Of a stretch of DNA of 64,000 nucleotides, positions 1 through 7,692 are shown piece by piece (the stretch's first letter is position 1; every line of letters starts with the position of its first letter). The DNA is from Burkholderiales bacterium (GTDB taxonomy: Bacteria > Pseudomonadota > Gammaproteobacteria > Burkholderiales > Usitatibacteraceae): positions 1-64,000 of the forward strand of contig JAHCAK010000011.1 in NCBI GenBank assembly GCA_019634955.1, written 5' to 3'. The position numbers and the translations under genes are program-made. Under the pieces are notes generated by a model. It saw only the letters and a program-made list of their open reading frames with translations, was not told the origin of the DNA and searched no databases.

Positions 1-1036
1 CGTGCCCCGAGAACCCCGCGCACGCGTGGAAGTTCTCCAGCACCCCCGGCCAGTTGCCGATGATGGGGTTGCCGTCCAGCTCGCACTGCTCGTAGAGCCC
101 CGCCCAGGTCCGGTGGCACTTGGCCGCCTCGAACGCCGGGAAGCGGTGCGCCACCGCCGGCCACACCGCCCGCTCGAAGTAGCCGTGGTCCACCTCGAAG
201 TTGAAGCCGCGCGGCTCGCTCCCGTCCACCACGCCGCCTGAGAAGCCCACGCCCTCGCTTCGGAACGCCATCCGCGCGAGGTCTTTCACGTAGGGCAGCC
301 GCTCGATGGGGTTCCCGCAAGTGAAGTAGTGCTCGAACCGCCGCAGCGGGGAAATCGGCAACGGCATCCCCGCCATCGCCCCCACCTCCGCCGCCCACGC
401 CCCCGCCGCGTTCACGAAGTGCGAGGCGGGGACCTTCCCGCCCGCCCGCAGCTCCGCCGATCGCACCACGGAACCGGAGACCTCGAACGCCACCACCTCG
501 TCCGCGAGCACCTGGCAGCCGAGCGCGATCACCTTCCGGCGCAGCCCGTGCAGCATCTGGTACGGGTCGCACCACCCGTCGTGCGGCGTGTGCACCCCGG
601 CGCCCAGGTCGTCCACGCGCATCGAGGGGAAGCGCGCCTTGAGGCCCGCGGGGTCGAGGAGATCCGCCACGCAACCCTGCCGGATCTGCTCCGCGTGGTT
701 GGCCTCGAGCAGCCCGATGTGCTCCGGCGGCACGATGAAGAGGTAGCCGCCCTCCACCCAGTCGATGGGGGCCTCGCGCCCCTCGACCGCCATCAGCTCC
801 GGGAACCGCCGGATGAAGTCGATCGAGAAGAGCGACATCTGGATGTTCTCGGGGCAGGAGAACTGCACGCGGCAACCTCCGGAAGCGCGAAGCGTCGAGC
901 AGTGCTCGTAGCCGGGCTCCCGCTCGACCACGGTGACCCGCAGGGCAGGGGAGAGGGTCTTGAGGAAATAGGCCACCGAGAGGCCGACCACCCCCCCGCC
1001 CACGATCACGACGTCGCTTTGCTGCGGTGCTTCCAT
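1..1036 (-). CDS. FAD-dependent oxidoreductase, DAO family (3' end cut by window)
   Basis: The reading frame opens with ATG and runs 345 codons to the window edge without a stop, so the C-terminus is missing. Residues 9-18 form a dinucleotide-binding motif (VIVGGGVVGL), followed by an acidic VVERE strand end. The remainder has the pattern of the glycine/D-amino-acid/sarcosine oxidase (DAO) family, including a late Gly-Asn-Pro-Ile-Ile-Gly segment typical of its FAD-binding C-terminal part. Members oxidise amines or amino acids with a flavin; the substrate cannot be read from sequence. It is divergent from a GntR regulator whose operator lies about 40 bp upstream of this start, so the same repressor probably controls both directions. 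A second DAO-family enzyme lies just beyond the regulator. Confidence 0.85.
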   Translation of the reverse strand, partial: MEAPQQSDVVIVGGGVVGLSVAYFLKTLSPALRVTVVEREPGYEHCSTLRASGGCRVQFSCPENIQMSLFSIDFIRRFPELMAVEGREAPIDWVEGGYLFIVPPEHIGLLEANHAEQIRQGCVADLLDPAGLKARFPSMRVDDLGAGVHTPHDGWCDPYQMLHGLRRKVIALGCQVLADEVVAFEVSGSVVRSAELRAGGKVPASHFVNAAGAWAAEVGAMAGMPLPISPLRRFEHYFTCGNPIERLPYVKDLARMAFRSEGVGFSGGVVDGSEPRGFNFEVDHGYFERAVWPAVAHRFPAFEAAKCHRTWAGLYEQCELDGNPIIGNWPGVLENFHACAGFSGH

Positions 1037-1054
1037 GCCGGCCCCCCGGGGTCG

Positions 1055-1083
1055 TTGTGATGTTATACAAAAGTGTATACATT
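1055..1083 (+). promoter_or_regulatory. Promoter and operator of the GntR gene
   Basis: TTGTGA (1055-1060) and TACATT (1078-1083) are separated by 17 bp and fit a sigma-70 promoter. Inside it lies TATACA-N4-TGTATA (1064-1069 / 1074-1079), a perfect inverted repeat, and the 8-bp palindrome TGTATACA (1074-1081). FCD-type GntR proteins commonly bind such TGTATACA-like sites, so autorepression is likely. The predicted transcript start falls at or next to the A of the ATG at 1091. Confidence 0.55.
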
Positions 1084-1090
1084 ATTTGCC

Positions 1091-1762
1091 ATGGAGATTC
1101 CAACCGACCGCATCGCCTCCGAGCTTCGCGAGCGGATCTTCCGCGGGGAGCTCGCCGGCGGCCTGCCGCTGCGCCAGGAGCAGATCGCCGAGGAATTCGG
1201 CGTGAGCCGCATCCCCGTGCGCGAGGCCCTGAGCCGGCTGGAGGCCGAAGGGCTCGTCGTCCGCTCCCACAACCGCGGCTGCACGGTGGCCACGCTCTCC
1301 TTCGCCGACCTCCTCGAATCCGTGGAGATCCGCAAGGCGCTCGAGTGCGCGGCGCTGCGGCTTGCCGTCCCGAAGCTCACGGCCAAGGACGCCGCCCGCG
1401 CCGAGGAGATCCTCGCCCGCTACGCCCGCGCCACCCGCCCGGACGAGTGGACGGAGCTGAACCTGGAATTCCACCTCACCCTCTACCGCCCCAGCGGCAT
1501 GCCGCGGATCCTGCGCATGATCGAGGAGATCGTGCGCGGCACGAACCGGTACCTGCGCGTCTACATCTCCTCGGTGGCCGGCCGCGAGGTGCCGATGGAG
1601 GAGCACCGGGCGATCCTCGATGCGGCGAAGGCGGGCGACACCCGGCGGGCCGTGCGCCTGCTGGAAGCCCACATCGAGCGCACGCGCCGCATGCTCGCCG
1701 ACAACGCGGCCGCCGCCAGCACGCGCACACCCGCCCCCGTGAAAGGCAAGCGCCGTGGCTGA
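1091..1762 (+). CDS. GntR family transcriptional regulator, FCD subfamily
   Basis: The protein has 223 residues. An N-terminal winged helix (about 5-65, with QEQIAEEFGVSRIPVREAL as recognition region) precedes an all-helical FCD ligand domain (about 75-210). The FCD domain keeps the usual metal/ligand His and Asp positions, for example NLEFH and EEHRAIL. Such regulators sense small organic acids or amino acids and usually repress neighbouring catabolic genes. I prefer ATG 1091 over the in-frame GTG at 1073, because the latter lies inside the operator. No Shine-Dalgarno sequence is visible before 1091, suggesting a leaderless message. The 3' end overlaps the next oxidoreductase gene by 8 bp, so the regulator is co-transcribed with its probable targets. 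Confidence 0.88.
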   Translation: MEIPTDRIASELRERIFRGELAGGLPLRQEQIAEEFGVSRIPVREALSRLEAEGLVVRSHNRGCTVATLSFADLLESVEIRKALECAALRLAVPKLTAKDAARAEEILARYARATRPDEWTELNLEFHLTLYRPSGMPRILRMIEEIVRGTNRYLRVYISSVAGREVPMEEHRAILDAAKAGDTRRAVRLLEAHIERTRRMLADNAAAASTRTPAPVKGKRRG

Positions 1763-3122
1763 GGCCCGCGACGAAGTCGACATCGCCGTCATCGGCGCCG
1801 GGATCATCGGCATCTCCGTCGCGTACTACCTCGTGAAGAGCCACGGGGTGAGGAGCATCGCCCTCGTCGACTCCCGCGACCCCATGAGCCTCACCTCGGC
1901 CCAGTCCGGCGAGAACTACCGCAACTGGTGGCCGCATCCGGTGATGACCACCTTCACCGACCACTCCATTTCGCTCATGGAGGAGATCGACCGCGAATCC
2001 GGCGGGCGCCTCAACATGGCCCGCGGCGGCTACGCGCTGGTCACGCGCCGCTTCCGGCCCGAGGACCTGATCGCCGACCTGCAGCGCGGCTATGGCGCCA
2101 CCCCGGGCCGCGTCCGCATCCGGGAGAACGGGACGAGCGACTACCGCCCGCCGCGCCGCGCCCCGTGGAGCGAGGCGCCCGATGGCGTCGACGTGCTCCT
2201 CGACCGCGACCTCATCCGCGCTACCTTTCCCGCCTACGCGCCCGATGTCGCCACCGTCATCCATATCCGCCGCGCGGGCTCCATCAGCGCGCAGCAGCTC
2301 GGCCAGTTCATGCTGGAGGCGATCCGCGCATCCGGCGGGCGGGTGGTGCGCGGCGAGGTGAAGGCGATTGCCAAAGGCGCGCCCTTCGAGCTGGAAGTCG
2401 CGTTGGAGCAGGGCACGAAGCACCTTCGCGCCGGCCGCATCGTCAACGCCGCGGGCCCCTTCCTGCGCGATGTGGGCGCGATGCTGGGCGAGGAAGTGCC
2501 CGTGAAGTGCGTCTACCAGCAGAAGATCTCGTTCCAGGACGGCGAGGGCGCCGTGCCGCGCGACCTGCCGTTCTCCATCGACCTCGACGACCAGGCGCTC
2601 GCTTGGAGCGACGAGGACCGCGAGCTTCTGGCAGGCGACCCCGCCACGCGCCACCTCACGGAGACCATCAAGGGCGGCGTCCACTGCCGGCCCGACGGCC
2701 CCGCGGACGGCACCTGGATCAAGCTGGGCTGGGCCTACAACGAGCGCGCCTCCGACCCCCACGGCGAGGAGCCCATCGACCCACAGTTCCCCGACACGGT
2801 GATCCGCGGGGCGAGCCGCCTCAACCCGCGCCTGGCCGCCTACATCGGGCGCCTGCCGCGCGGCGCGCACCACTACGGCGGCTACTACACGATGACGGAG
2901 GAGAACTGGCCCCTCATCGGCCGCATGAAGACGGAAGGCGCGTTCATCGCCGGCGCGCTCTCGGGCTACGGCTCCATGTCCGCCTGCGCCACGGGGGCGA
3001 TCTGCGCCGCGTGGGTGGCGGGCTCGCCCATCCCGAAGTACGCGCGGTCGCTCTCCGCCGACCGGTACGCGGACCCGGCGCTGATGGCGCAGCTCGCCGC
3101 GATCGGCAACGGCAGCCTCTGA
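1755..3122 (+). CDS. FAD-dependent oxidoreductase, DAO family
   Basis: A 455-residue flavoprotein with GxGxxG at residues 14-19 (VIGAGIIG) and the DAO-family layout. The family oxidises amines, N-methyl amino acids or D-amino acids to imines plus reduced flavin. The SGENYRNWWPHPVM segment near residue 55 replaces the Arg-rich loop more usual after the FAD motif. Its start overlaps the GntR gene by 8 bp, and the dehydrogenase gene follows 16 bp after its stop, so GntR-DAO-Ldh2-Bug looks like one transcription unit. It is distinct from the divergent DAO enzyme at the window start, so the locus carries two such enzymes. Substrate unknown. Confidence 0.85.
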   Translation: MAEARDEVDIAVIGAGIIGISVAYYLVKSHGVRSIALVDSRDPMSLTSAQSGENYRNWWPHPVMTTFTDHSISLMEEIDRESGGRLNMARGGYALVTRRFRPEDLIADLQRGYGATPGRVRIRENGTSDYRPPRRAPWSEAPDGVDVLLDRDLIRATFPAYAPDVATVIHIRRAGSISAQQLGQFMLEAIRASGGRVVRGEVKAIAKGAPFELEVALEQGTKHLRAGRIVNAAGPFLRDVGAMLGEEVPVKCVYQQKISFQDGEGAVPRDLPFSIDLDDQALAWSDEDRELLAGDPATRHLTETIKGGVHCRPDGPADGTWIKLGWAYNERASDPHGEEPIDPQFPDTVIRGASRLNPRLAAYIGRLPRGAHHYGGYYTMTEENWPLIGRMKTEGAFIAGALSGYGSMSACATGAICAAWVAGSPIPKYARSLSADRYADPALMAQLAAIGNGSL

Positions 3123-3138
3123 GAAGGCCGCGACGACC

Positions 3139-4152
3139 ATGCCCACCACCGTGACCTACGAAGCGCTGCTGGGCCTCGCCGAGCGGGCGCTCATCGCCCA
3201 CGGCTACTCGGCGCTGGCCGCGGCCCCCATCGCCCGCACCATCGCGCAGTGCGAGCGCGACGGCACCCGCAGCCACGGCCTGCTTCGCCTGCCGGGCTAC
3301 ATCGAGGCGGTGCGCTCCGGCTGGGCGGACGGCACGGTGCTGCCGCGAGTGACGGCGCGAAGCCCCTCGATGCTCGTGATCGACGCGGGCAACGGCTTCA
3401 CGCACCTGGCGCTCGCGCAGTCGGAGGACGAGATCACCGGCATGGCCATGTCCACCGGCACCGCGGTGCTCCTCATACGCAACGCGCATCATGGCGCGGC
3501 GCTCTGGCCGGATATCGAGGGCCTCGCGCGCGAAGGCTTCGTCGCGATGACCTGCGTGAACTCCCGCGCCCGCCTCACGGGCTGGGGCGGCAGCAAGGCG
3601 GTGTTCGGCACCAACGCCTCGGCCTTCGCCTGCCCGCGCGCCGGCGGCGACCCGGTCGTGTGGGACCAGTCCACGAGCGTCATGTCGCAGGGCGACGTGC
3701 TGCTCGCCGCGAGGGAAGGGCGGGCGATTCCCGAAGGTGTCGGCGTGGATGCGAAGGGCCAGCCCACCACCGACCCCAAGGCCGTGCTGGAAGGCGGCGC
3801 GCTGCTGCCCTTCGGCGGGCACAAGGGCGCGTCGATCGCCTTCGCGGTCGAGATCCTCGCGGCCGCGCTCTCGGGTGCGCCTTTCGGCTTCGAGTCTCCC
3901 GCCAAGGGGAACCTGCCCTCCAAGTGCGGCCAGTTCCTGCTCGTGATCGACCCGCGCCGCGCGGGCACGGAGGTGGGCTCGCGCGTGGAAGGGCTCGTGG
4001 CCGCCGTGCGCGATGCGGGCTCGCCGCACCTGCCGGGCTCGCGCCGCTACGAGCGCCGCAGGAAGTCGCAGGCCGAGGGCATTCCGATCGGCGCGGATGC
4101 CCTTGCGAATCTCGAGAAACTGGCTGCCGGCCCCTCGGCAGCCGCTACCTGA
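3139..4152 (+). CDS. Ldh2-family NAD(P)-dependent dehydrogenase (malate/lactate/imino-acid reductase type)
   Basis: 337 residues with the fold signature of the malate/L-lactate/ureidoglycolate/sulfolactate dehydrogenase family (Ldh_2). SHG at 45-47 and the RNAHHG segment near 114-119 carry the conserved catalytic histidines, and the glycine-rich GGALLPFGGHKG loop occurs near 215-226. Some members reduce cyclic imines (DpkA/LhpD, for pyrroline- or piperideine-2-carboxylate) and others are 2-hydroxyacid dehydrogenases (ComC type). Next to a DAO-type oxidase, which produces imines, an imine reductase is attractive but unproven. It lies between the oxidase and a Bug binding protein in the same orientation. 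Confidence 0.83.
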   Translation: MPTTVTYEALLGLAERALIAHGYSALAAAPIARTIAQCERDGTRSHGLLRLPGYIEAVRSGWADGTVLPRVTARSPSMLVIDAGNGFTHLALAQSEDEITGMAMSTGTAVLLIRNAHHGAALWPDIEGLAREGFVAMTCVNSRARLTGWGGSKAVFGTNASAFACPRAGGDPVVWDQSTSVMSQGDVLLAAREGRAIPEGVGVDAKGQPTTDPKAVLEGGALLPFGGHKGASIAFAVEILAAALSGAPFGFESPAKGNLPSKCGQFLLVIDPRRAGTEVGSRVEGLVAAVRDAGSPHLPGSRRYERRRKSQAEGIPIGADALANLEKLAAGPSAAAT

Positions 4153-4197
4153 CCCCAGTCGTTTCACCGCCAACGCAATGCGTCGAAAGGAGTGACC

Positions 4198-5181
4198 ATG
4201 CCCATCCCGTCCCGTTCGAGAATCACGCGCGCCCTCGCGGCCCTCGCGGCCGGCCTTTGCCTGAGCACCGGGGCCGCCGCGGACGCGTGGCCCAGCAAGA
4301 CGATCAAGATCATCATCCCGTTCGCCGCGGGCGGCGTGACGGACGTGGTCATCCGCACCATCTCGCCCAAGCTCTCCGAGGCCCTCGGGCAGCCGGTGGT
4401 GATCGAGAACAAGGGCGGCGCGGGCGGCACTCTCGGCACCGCGATGGGGGCCGCGGCCGCGCCCGACGGCTACACCTTCATCGCGCCGGCGGCGAGCCAC
4501 ACCACGACGCCCAGCCTCTACTCGAAGCTCTCCTTCGACCCGGTGAAGGACTTCGCCGCGGTGACGCAGATCGTGACGGTGCCGTACCTGCTGGTGGTGC
4601 CGGCCTCGAGCCCGATGCAGACGCTCGCGGACTTCATCGCCGCGGCCAAGGCCAAGCCGGGCACGCTCACCTTCGGCTCGGCGGGCAATGGCAGCTCCAA
4701 CCACCTCGCGGGCGAGCTGCTCGCGGGCTCCATCGGCGCGCCGCTCGTGCACGTGCCCTACAAGGGCAGCGGCCCGGCACTGGCGGACGTTCTGGGCGGC
4801 CAGCTCTCGTTCATGTTCGACACCATCAACACCTCGACCGGGCACGTGAAGGCCGGGAAGCTGCGCGTGCTCGGCGTGGGCACCACGAAGCGCTCGAGGA
4901 TCATGCCGGACGTGGCGCCCATCGCCGACACCATTCCCGGCTTCGAGGCGGTGACCTGGATCGGGCTGCTGGCGCCGGCCGGCACGCCCAAGGAGATCGT
5001 GGCCCGCATGCACCGCGAGATCGAGAAGATCGTGCAGATGCCGGAGGTGCAGGAGCGGCTTTCGGCTTCGGGCGCGGAGTCGGTCGCGAGCACGCCGGAG
5101 CAGTTCGGCGCCTACCTCGGCTCCGAAGTCGCGAAGTGGGGGCGGGTGGTGAAGCAGGCGAAGATTCCGCCGGTGCAGTAA
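4198..5181 (+). CDS. Tripartite tricarboxylate transporter substrate-binding protein (Bug/TctC)
   Basis: About 327 residues. An N-terminal signal peptide ends near AAADA, followed by family hallmarks: KTIKIIIPFAAGGVTD, then APDGYTF and HVPYKGSGP. Bug proteins are periplasmic and bind carboxylates or related small anions for TctA/TctB permeases; some instead serve signalling. AAAGGAG lies 5 bases before ATG 4198, which decides this start over the in-frame GTG at 4192. No TctA or TctB gene is adjacent, so this copy is an orphan binding protein. An MFS transporter follows in the same direction. Confidence 0.93.
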   Translation: MPIPSRSRITRALAALAAGLCLSTGAAADAWPSKTIKIIIPFAAGGVTDVVIRTISPKLSEALGQPVVIENKGGAGGTLGTAMGAAAAPDGYTFIAPAASHTTTPSLYSKLSFDPVKDFAAVTQIVTVPYLLVVPASSPMQTLADFIAAAKAKPGTLTFGSAGNGSSNHLAGELLAGSIGAPLVHVPYKGSGPALADVLGGQLSFMFDTINTSTGHVKAGKLRVLGVGTTKRSRIMPDVAPIADTIPGFEAVTWIGLLAPAGTPKEIVARMHREIEKIVQMPEVQERLSASGAESVASTPEQFGAYLGSEVAKWGRVVKQAKIPPVQ

Positions 5182-5202
5182 ATCCCTGCCGACGCCGGCC
5201 AC

Positions 5203-6465
5203 GTGGGGCTGCCCGGCCCAGGGGGGCGCGCGTTGGCGGGGGGCCTCGCCGGCCCCCGCCTCGTCGCCCTCGTCTGCGCCGCCCAGGTCCTCGTCCAGCT
5301 CGGTGCCTTCTTCTGGCCCGCGCTCATCCCCACGCTCATGCCGCTGTGGGGCCTCACGAACAGCGAGGCCGGCTGGATCACCGCGGTCTTCTACGCGGCC
5401 TACCTCGTCGCCGTCCCCGTCCTCGTCACGCTCACGGACCGCGTCGACGCGAAGCGCATCTATCTCGTCGGCGTGGCGTGCACCGTCGCGGGCCACTTCC
5501 TCTTCGCGCTCCTCGCCGACGGCTTCTGGTCCGCGCTCGCGAGCCGCGCGCTGGCCGGCATCGGCTGGGCCGGCACCTACATGACGGGGCTGAAGCTCCT
5601 CGCCGACCAGGTCGACGCGAAGCTCATGTCGCGCGCGGTGGCGGGGCACGCGGCGAGCATCGGCGTCTCCGGCGCCCTGTCGTTCTCGGTCGCGGGCCTG
5701 CTCGCGGGCCGCGTCGGCTGGCAGTCCGCGTTCCTCGCGGCGGCAGTGTGCGCGGCGGTGGCATGGCTTGTCGTCGCCATCGCCGTTCCGCGCCGCGAAG
5801 CGCCCGCGCAGCCGCCCGCGGACGGCCAGCCGCTCTTCGACTTCCGCCCCGTCCTGCGCAACCGCTCCGCCATGGCCTACGCGATCGCCTACTGCGTCCA
5901 CACGCTGGAGATGAACGCGCTGCGCGGGTGGGGGGTGGCCTTCCTCGCGTGGGTCGCCGTGGGCACGGGGGCCGCCGGGAGCCCGTTCTCGCCCACGCTC
6001 GTCCTCACCGCGCTCGGCCTCGTCGGCACGCTCGCGAGCGTCCTCGGCAACGAGGCCGCCATCCGCTGGGGCCGGCGCCGGCTCGTCGCCGTCGTGATGG
6101 GCGCATCGGTCGTGATCGGCGCCGGCATCGGCTTCGTGGGCGCGCTCTCATACCCGCTCGCGGTGGCGCTGATGGCCGTGTATGGCTTCGTCGTCTGGAT
6201 GGACTCGGCTTCACTCACCGCTGGCACCGCGGGGACGGCCGAGCCCTCCCGCCGCGGCGCGACGCTCGCCGTGCACTCCATGCTGGGCTACGCCGGCGGC
6301 TTCGTGGGCCCGCTCCTCGTCGGTTTCGTCCTCGACCTCTCGGGCGGCATGTCGCGGATGGGCTGGGGGCTCGGGTTTGTCTCGGTCGCCGTGCTCGTGC
6401 TCCTCGCGTGGGTGGCGTTCCTCGTCATGCGGCCGGGGGAGGTGGCGGGGGACCGGGCCGGATAG
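5203..6465 (+). CDS. MFS transporter
   Basis: 420 residues with about 12 hydrophobic segments and the loop 2-3 region typical of the major facilitator superfamily (LVTLTDRVDAKRIYLVG). It is an inner-membrane secondary transporter; the substrate cannot be read from sequence. The gene starts 21 bp after the Bug gene, suggesting that it is the last gene of the GntR-controlled unit, possibly for uptake or export of the same compound. The GTG start at 5203 is tentative: no clear ribosome binding site is seen, and an in-frame TTG at 5233 is an alternative. Confidence 0.85.
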   Translation: MGLPGPGGRALAGGLAGPRLVALVCAAQVLVQLGAFFWPALIPTLMPLWGLTNSEAGWITAVFYAAYLVAVPVLVTLTDRVDAKRIYLVGVACTVAGHFLFALLADGFWSALASRALAGIGWAGTYMTGLKLLADQVDAKLMSRAVAGHAASIGVSGALSFSVAGLLAGRVGWQSAFLAAAVCAAVAWLVVAIAVPRREAPAQPPADGQPLFDFRPVLRNRSAMAYAIAYCVHTLEMNALRGWGVAFLAWVAVGTGAAGSPFSPTLVLTALGLVGTLASVLGNEAAIRWGRRRLVAVVMGASVVIGAGIGFVGALSYPLAVALMAVYGFVVWMDSASLTAGTAGTAEPSRRGATLAVHSMLGYAGGFVGPLLVGFVLDLSGGMSRMGWGLGFVSVAVLVLLAWVAFLVMRPGEVAGDRAG

Positions 6466-6487
6466 GCGGGGAAGAACACGGAACCCG

Positions 6488-6514
6488 TGCTACACTGGTT
6501 ATGTGTTGAACGGG
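6488..6514 (+). promoter_or_regulatory. Extended -10 promoter of the VapBC-like module
   Basis: TG-C-TACACT (6488-6496) is a good extended -10 element; no convincing -35 is present. CCCGT (6484-6488) and ACGGG (6510-6514) form spaced inverted half-sites around the expected transcript start, a possible site for autorepression by the antitoxin complex. The antitoxin start is about 30 bp downstream. Confidence 0.4.
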
Positions 6515-6530
6515 AATCCGGGTCCCCGCC

Positions 6531-6794
6531 ATGGCCAACGTCACCCTATCCATCGATGACTCCCTCCTTCAGGCCGCCCGGGTGCGTGCCATCAAGGAGG
6601 GCACGAGCGTGAACGAGATCTGCCGGCGCGCGATCGAGGTGTACGCGCGGCGGCAGGATGACCGGCTCGCGAGGTATCGCGATCTCCAGGCGCGCCTCGA
6701 CGCGGATCCCGGCGCCAAGGGCAAGCGGCTGGGCAAGGAGAGCCGCGAGGCCCTCTACGAGGCCCTGCTGGCCGAGCGGAGCGCCAAGCGGTGA
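6531..6794 (+). CDS. vapB: VapB-like antitoxin, ribbon-helix-helix type
   Basis: 87 residues beginning with the beta-strand VTLSIDDSLLQAARVRAI, followed by EGTSVNEICRRAIEVY. This is the strand-helix-turn-helix pattern of a ribbon-helix-helix DNA-binding domain. The charged C-terminal half (about 45-87) would wrap the toxin. Type II antitoxins neutralise the partner toxin and repress their own promoter. The stop overlaps the toxin start as GTGA, the usual translational coupling in such pairs. The family assignment rests on the partner and fold rather than on a specific signature. Confidence 0.78.
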   Translation: MANVTLSIDDSLLQAARVRAIKEGTSVNEICRRAIEVYARRQDDRLARYRDLQARLDADPGAKGKRLGKESREALYEALLAERSAKR

Positions 6795-7285
6795 GGTGCT
6801 TCTTCGACACGAACATCCTCGTCTACTCGCGCGATCCCGACGAGCCAACCAAGCGCGCGGTGGCCCGGGCGCTCATCGAAAACGCGATCGAGGAGGAGTC
6901 CTTCGTCGTGAGCACCCAGGTTCTTGTCGAGTTCTACGCGACCTCGGTGCGGCGCGGGCTCCTGGGGCCCGGGCAAGCGCTCGAGCTCGTCCGCTTCTGG
7001 GGCGGGTTCGACACCGTTCCGCAGACGCCGGAACTCGTGGCACGTGGCCTCGAGCTTCACCAGGCTCACTCGCTCGCGCCATGGGACGGCCTCATCGTCC
7101 AGGCCGCGCTGGATTCGCGTTGCGTCGTCCTCCTCAGCGAGGACATGCAGCATGGCCGGCGATTCGGAGGCCTGGAGATAGCCAACCCCTTCCTTGCAGA
7201 CGCTGCGCATGAGGCGCCATCGATCCCGTACGGCACGGGCAAGGCATCGGCGCGCTCACGGAAGGCTCGCAAGGGCAGCCGGTGA
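6791..7285 (+). CDS. vapC: PIN-domain toxin (VapC-like ribonuclease)
   Basis: 164 residues with the PIN nuclease core. Asp6 lies in RCFFDTNILVYS, a Glu in VLVEFYA near residue 48, and the WDGLIVQAAL and LLSEDMQHG segments supply the remaining acidic metal-binding residues. VapC toxins are Mg-dependent endoribonucleases that cut tRNA or rRNA. The C-terminal 25 residues after the PIN core are Ser/Arg/Lys-rich and unlike the family. The start is GTG, coupled to the antitoxin stop. Confidence 0.85.
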   Translation: MRCFFDTNILVYSRDPDEPTKRAVARALIENAIEEESFVVSTQVLVEFYATSVRRGLLGPGQALELVRFWGGFDTVPQTPELVARGLELHQAHSLAPWDGLIVQAALDSRCVVLLSEDMQHGRRFGGLEIANPFLADAAHEAPSIPYGTGKASARSRKARKGSR

Positions 7286-7328
7286 ACTGGCGAAAGGAAC
7301 ACCCGATTCGAGGCGTTTGCGCAAGCGT

Positions 7329-7357
7329 TTGCCCCAGGCATCTCAAAATGAGATAAT
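7329..7357 (+). promoter_or_regulatory. Promoter with overlapping operator of the HigBA-like module
   Basis: TTGCCC (7329-7334), 17 bp, then TG-A-GATAAT (7349-7357) form an extended -10 promoter. ATCTCA-AAA-TGAGAT (7340-7354) is a perfect 6-bp inverted repeat covering the start of the -10, the expected place for a HigA-type autorepressor. Just upstream, GCGTTTGC occurs twice around TTGCGCAA. Confidence 0.55.
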
Positions 7358-7414
7358 CCGTCGGCGCTTCTCCCCGTTGGCGATCATTGCGGCGCGACAT
7401 CACCGGAGCGGGGA

Positions 7415-7675
7415 GTGCGCGTCATCACGAGAAAGCGGATCGAGGAGTTTTGTCGCAGGCACGCCGCGGCCAGGGCTCCCCTGACAGCGTGGTACCGCGT
7501 CATGTCGAAATCGCATTTCGGGGATTTCAACAGGCTGCGCAATACCTTCGGATCGGTGGACTACGTGGGCGGCCTCTATGTGTTCAATGCCGGGCCTTAT
7601 CGCCTCATCGCCGCAATTCACTTCGACCGGCAAAAGGTTTTCGTTGCAGGATTCTCACGCGGCAGTACGATTTAA
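7415..7675 (+). CDS. higB: HigB-type toxin with probable C-terminal frameshift
   Basis: 86 residues. The body matches the HigB mRNA-interferase family: MRVITRKRIEEFCRRHA at the start, LTAWYRVM, then YVFNAGPYRLIAAIHFDRQ. HigB proteins normally end with a strand like RRILTHAEYD carrying catalytic residues. Here the frame instead ends AGFSRGSTI-stop. The expected strand, RILTRQYDLKPLEE, is encoded in the -1 frame over the same bases (about 7645-7690). One missing base near 7640-7650, a recoding event, or a sequence error would explain this. GGAG lies 6 bases before GTG 7415. Whether the toxin is active as drawn is doubtful. Confidence 0.75.
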   Translation: MRVITRKRIEEFCRRHAAARAPLTAWYRVMSKSHFGDFNRLRNTFGSVDYVGGLYVFNAGPYRLIAAIHFDRQKVFVAGFSRGSTI

Positions 7676-7692
7676 AGCCATTGGAGGAAGCA

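Noticed and set aside
3139-4152. Reading the Ldh2 gene as ComC (sulfolactate dehydrogenase) to pair with the ComA-family gene at 62.5 kb
   Set aside because: The genes are about 58 kb apart under different regulators, and the family includes many other dehydrogenases; the link is too weak to claim a coenzyme M-like pathway.
3249-6509. Very long open frames overlapping the dehydrogenase, Bug and MFS genes in other frames, and similar ones elsewhere
   Set aside because: They are Arg/Pro/Ala/Gly-rich with no domain motifs, as expected for unused frames in high-GC DNA; the frames kept have signal peptides, catalytic motifs and ribosome binding sites.
7630-7650. Canonical -1 slippery heptamer in higB
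   Set aside because: The CAAAAGG and GGTTTTC stretches do not fit X-XXY-YYZ in the zero frame, so programmed frameshifting is not asserted; an indel is simpler.
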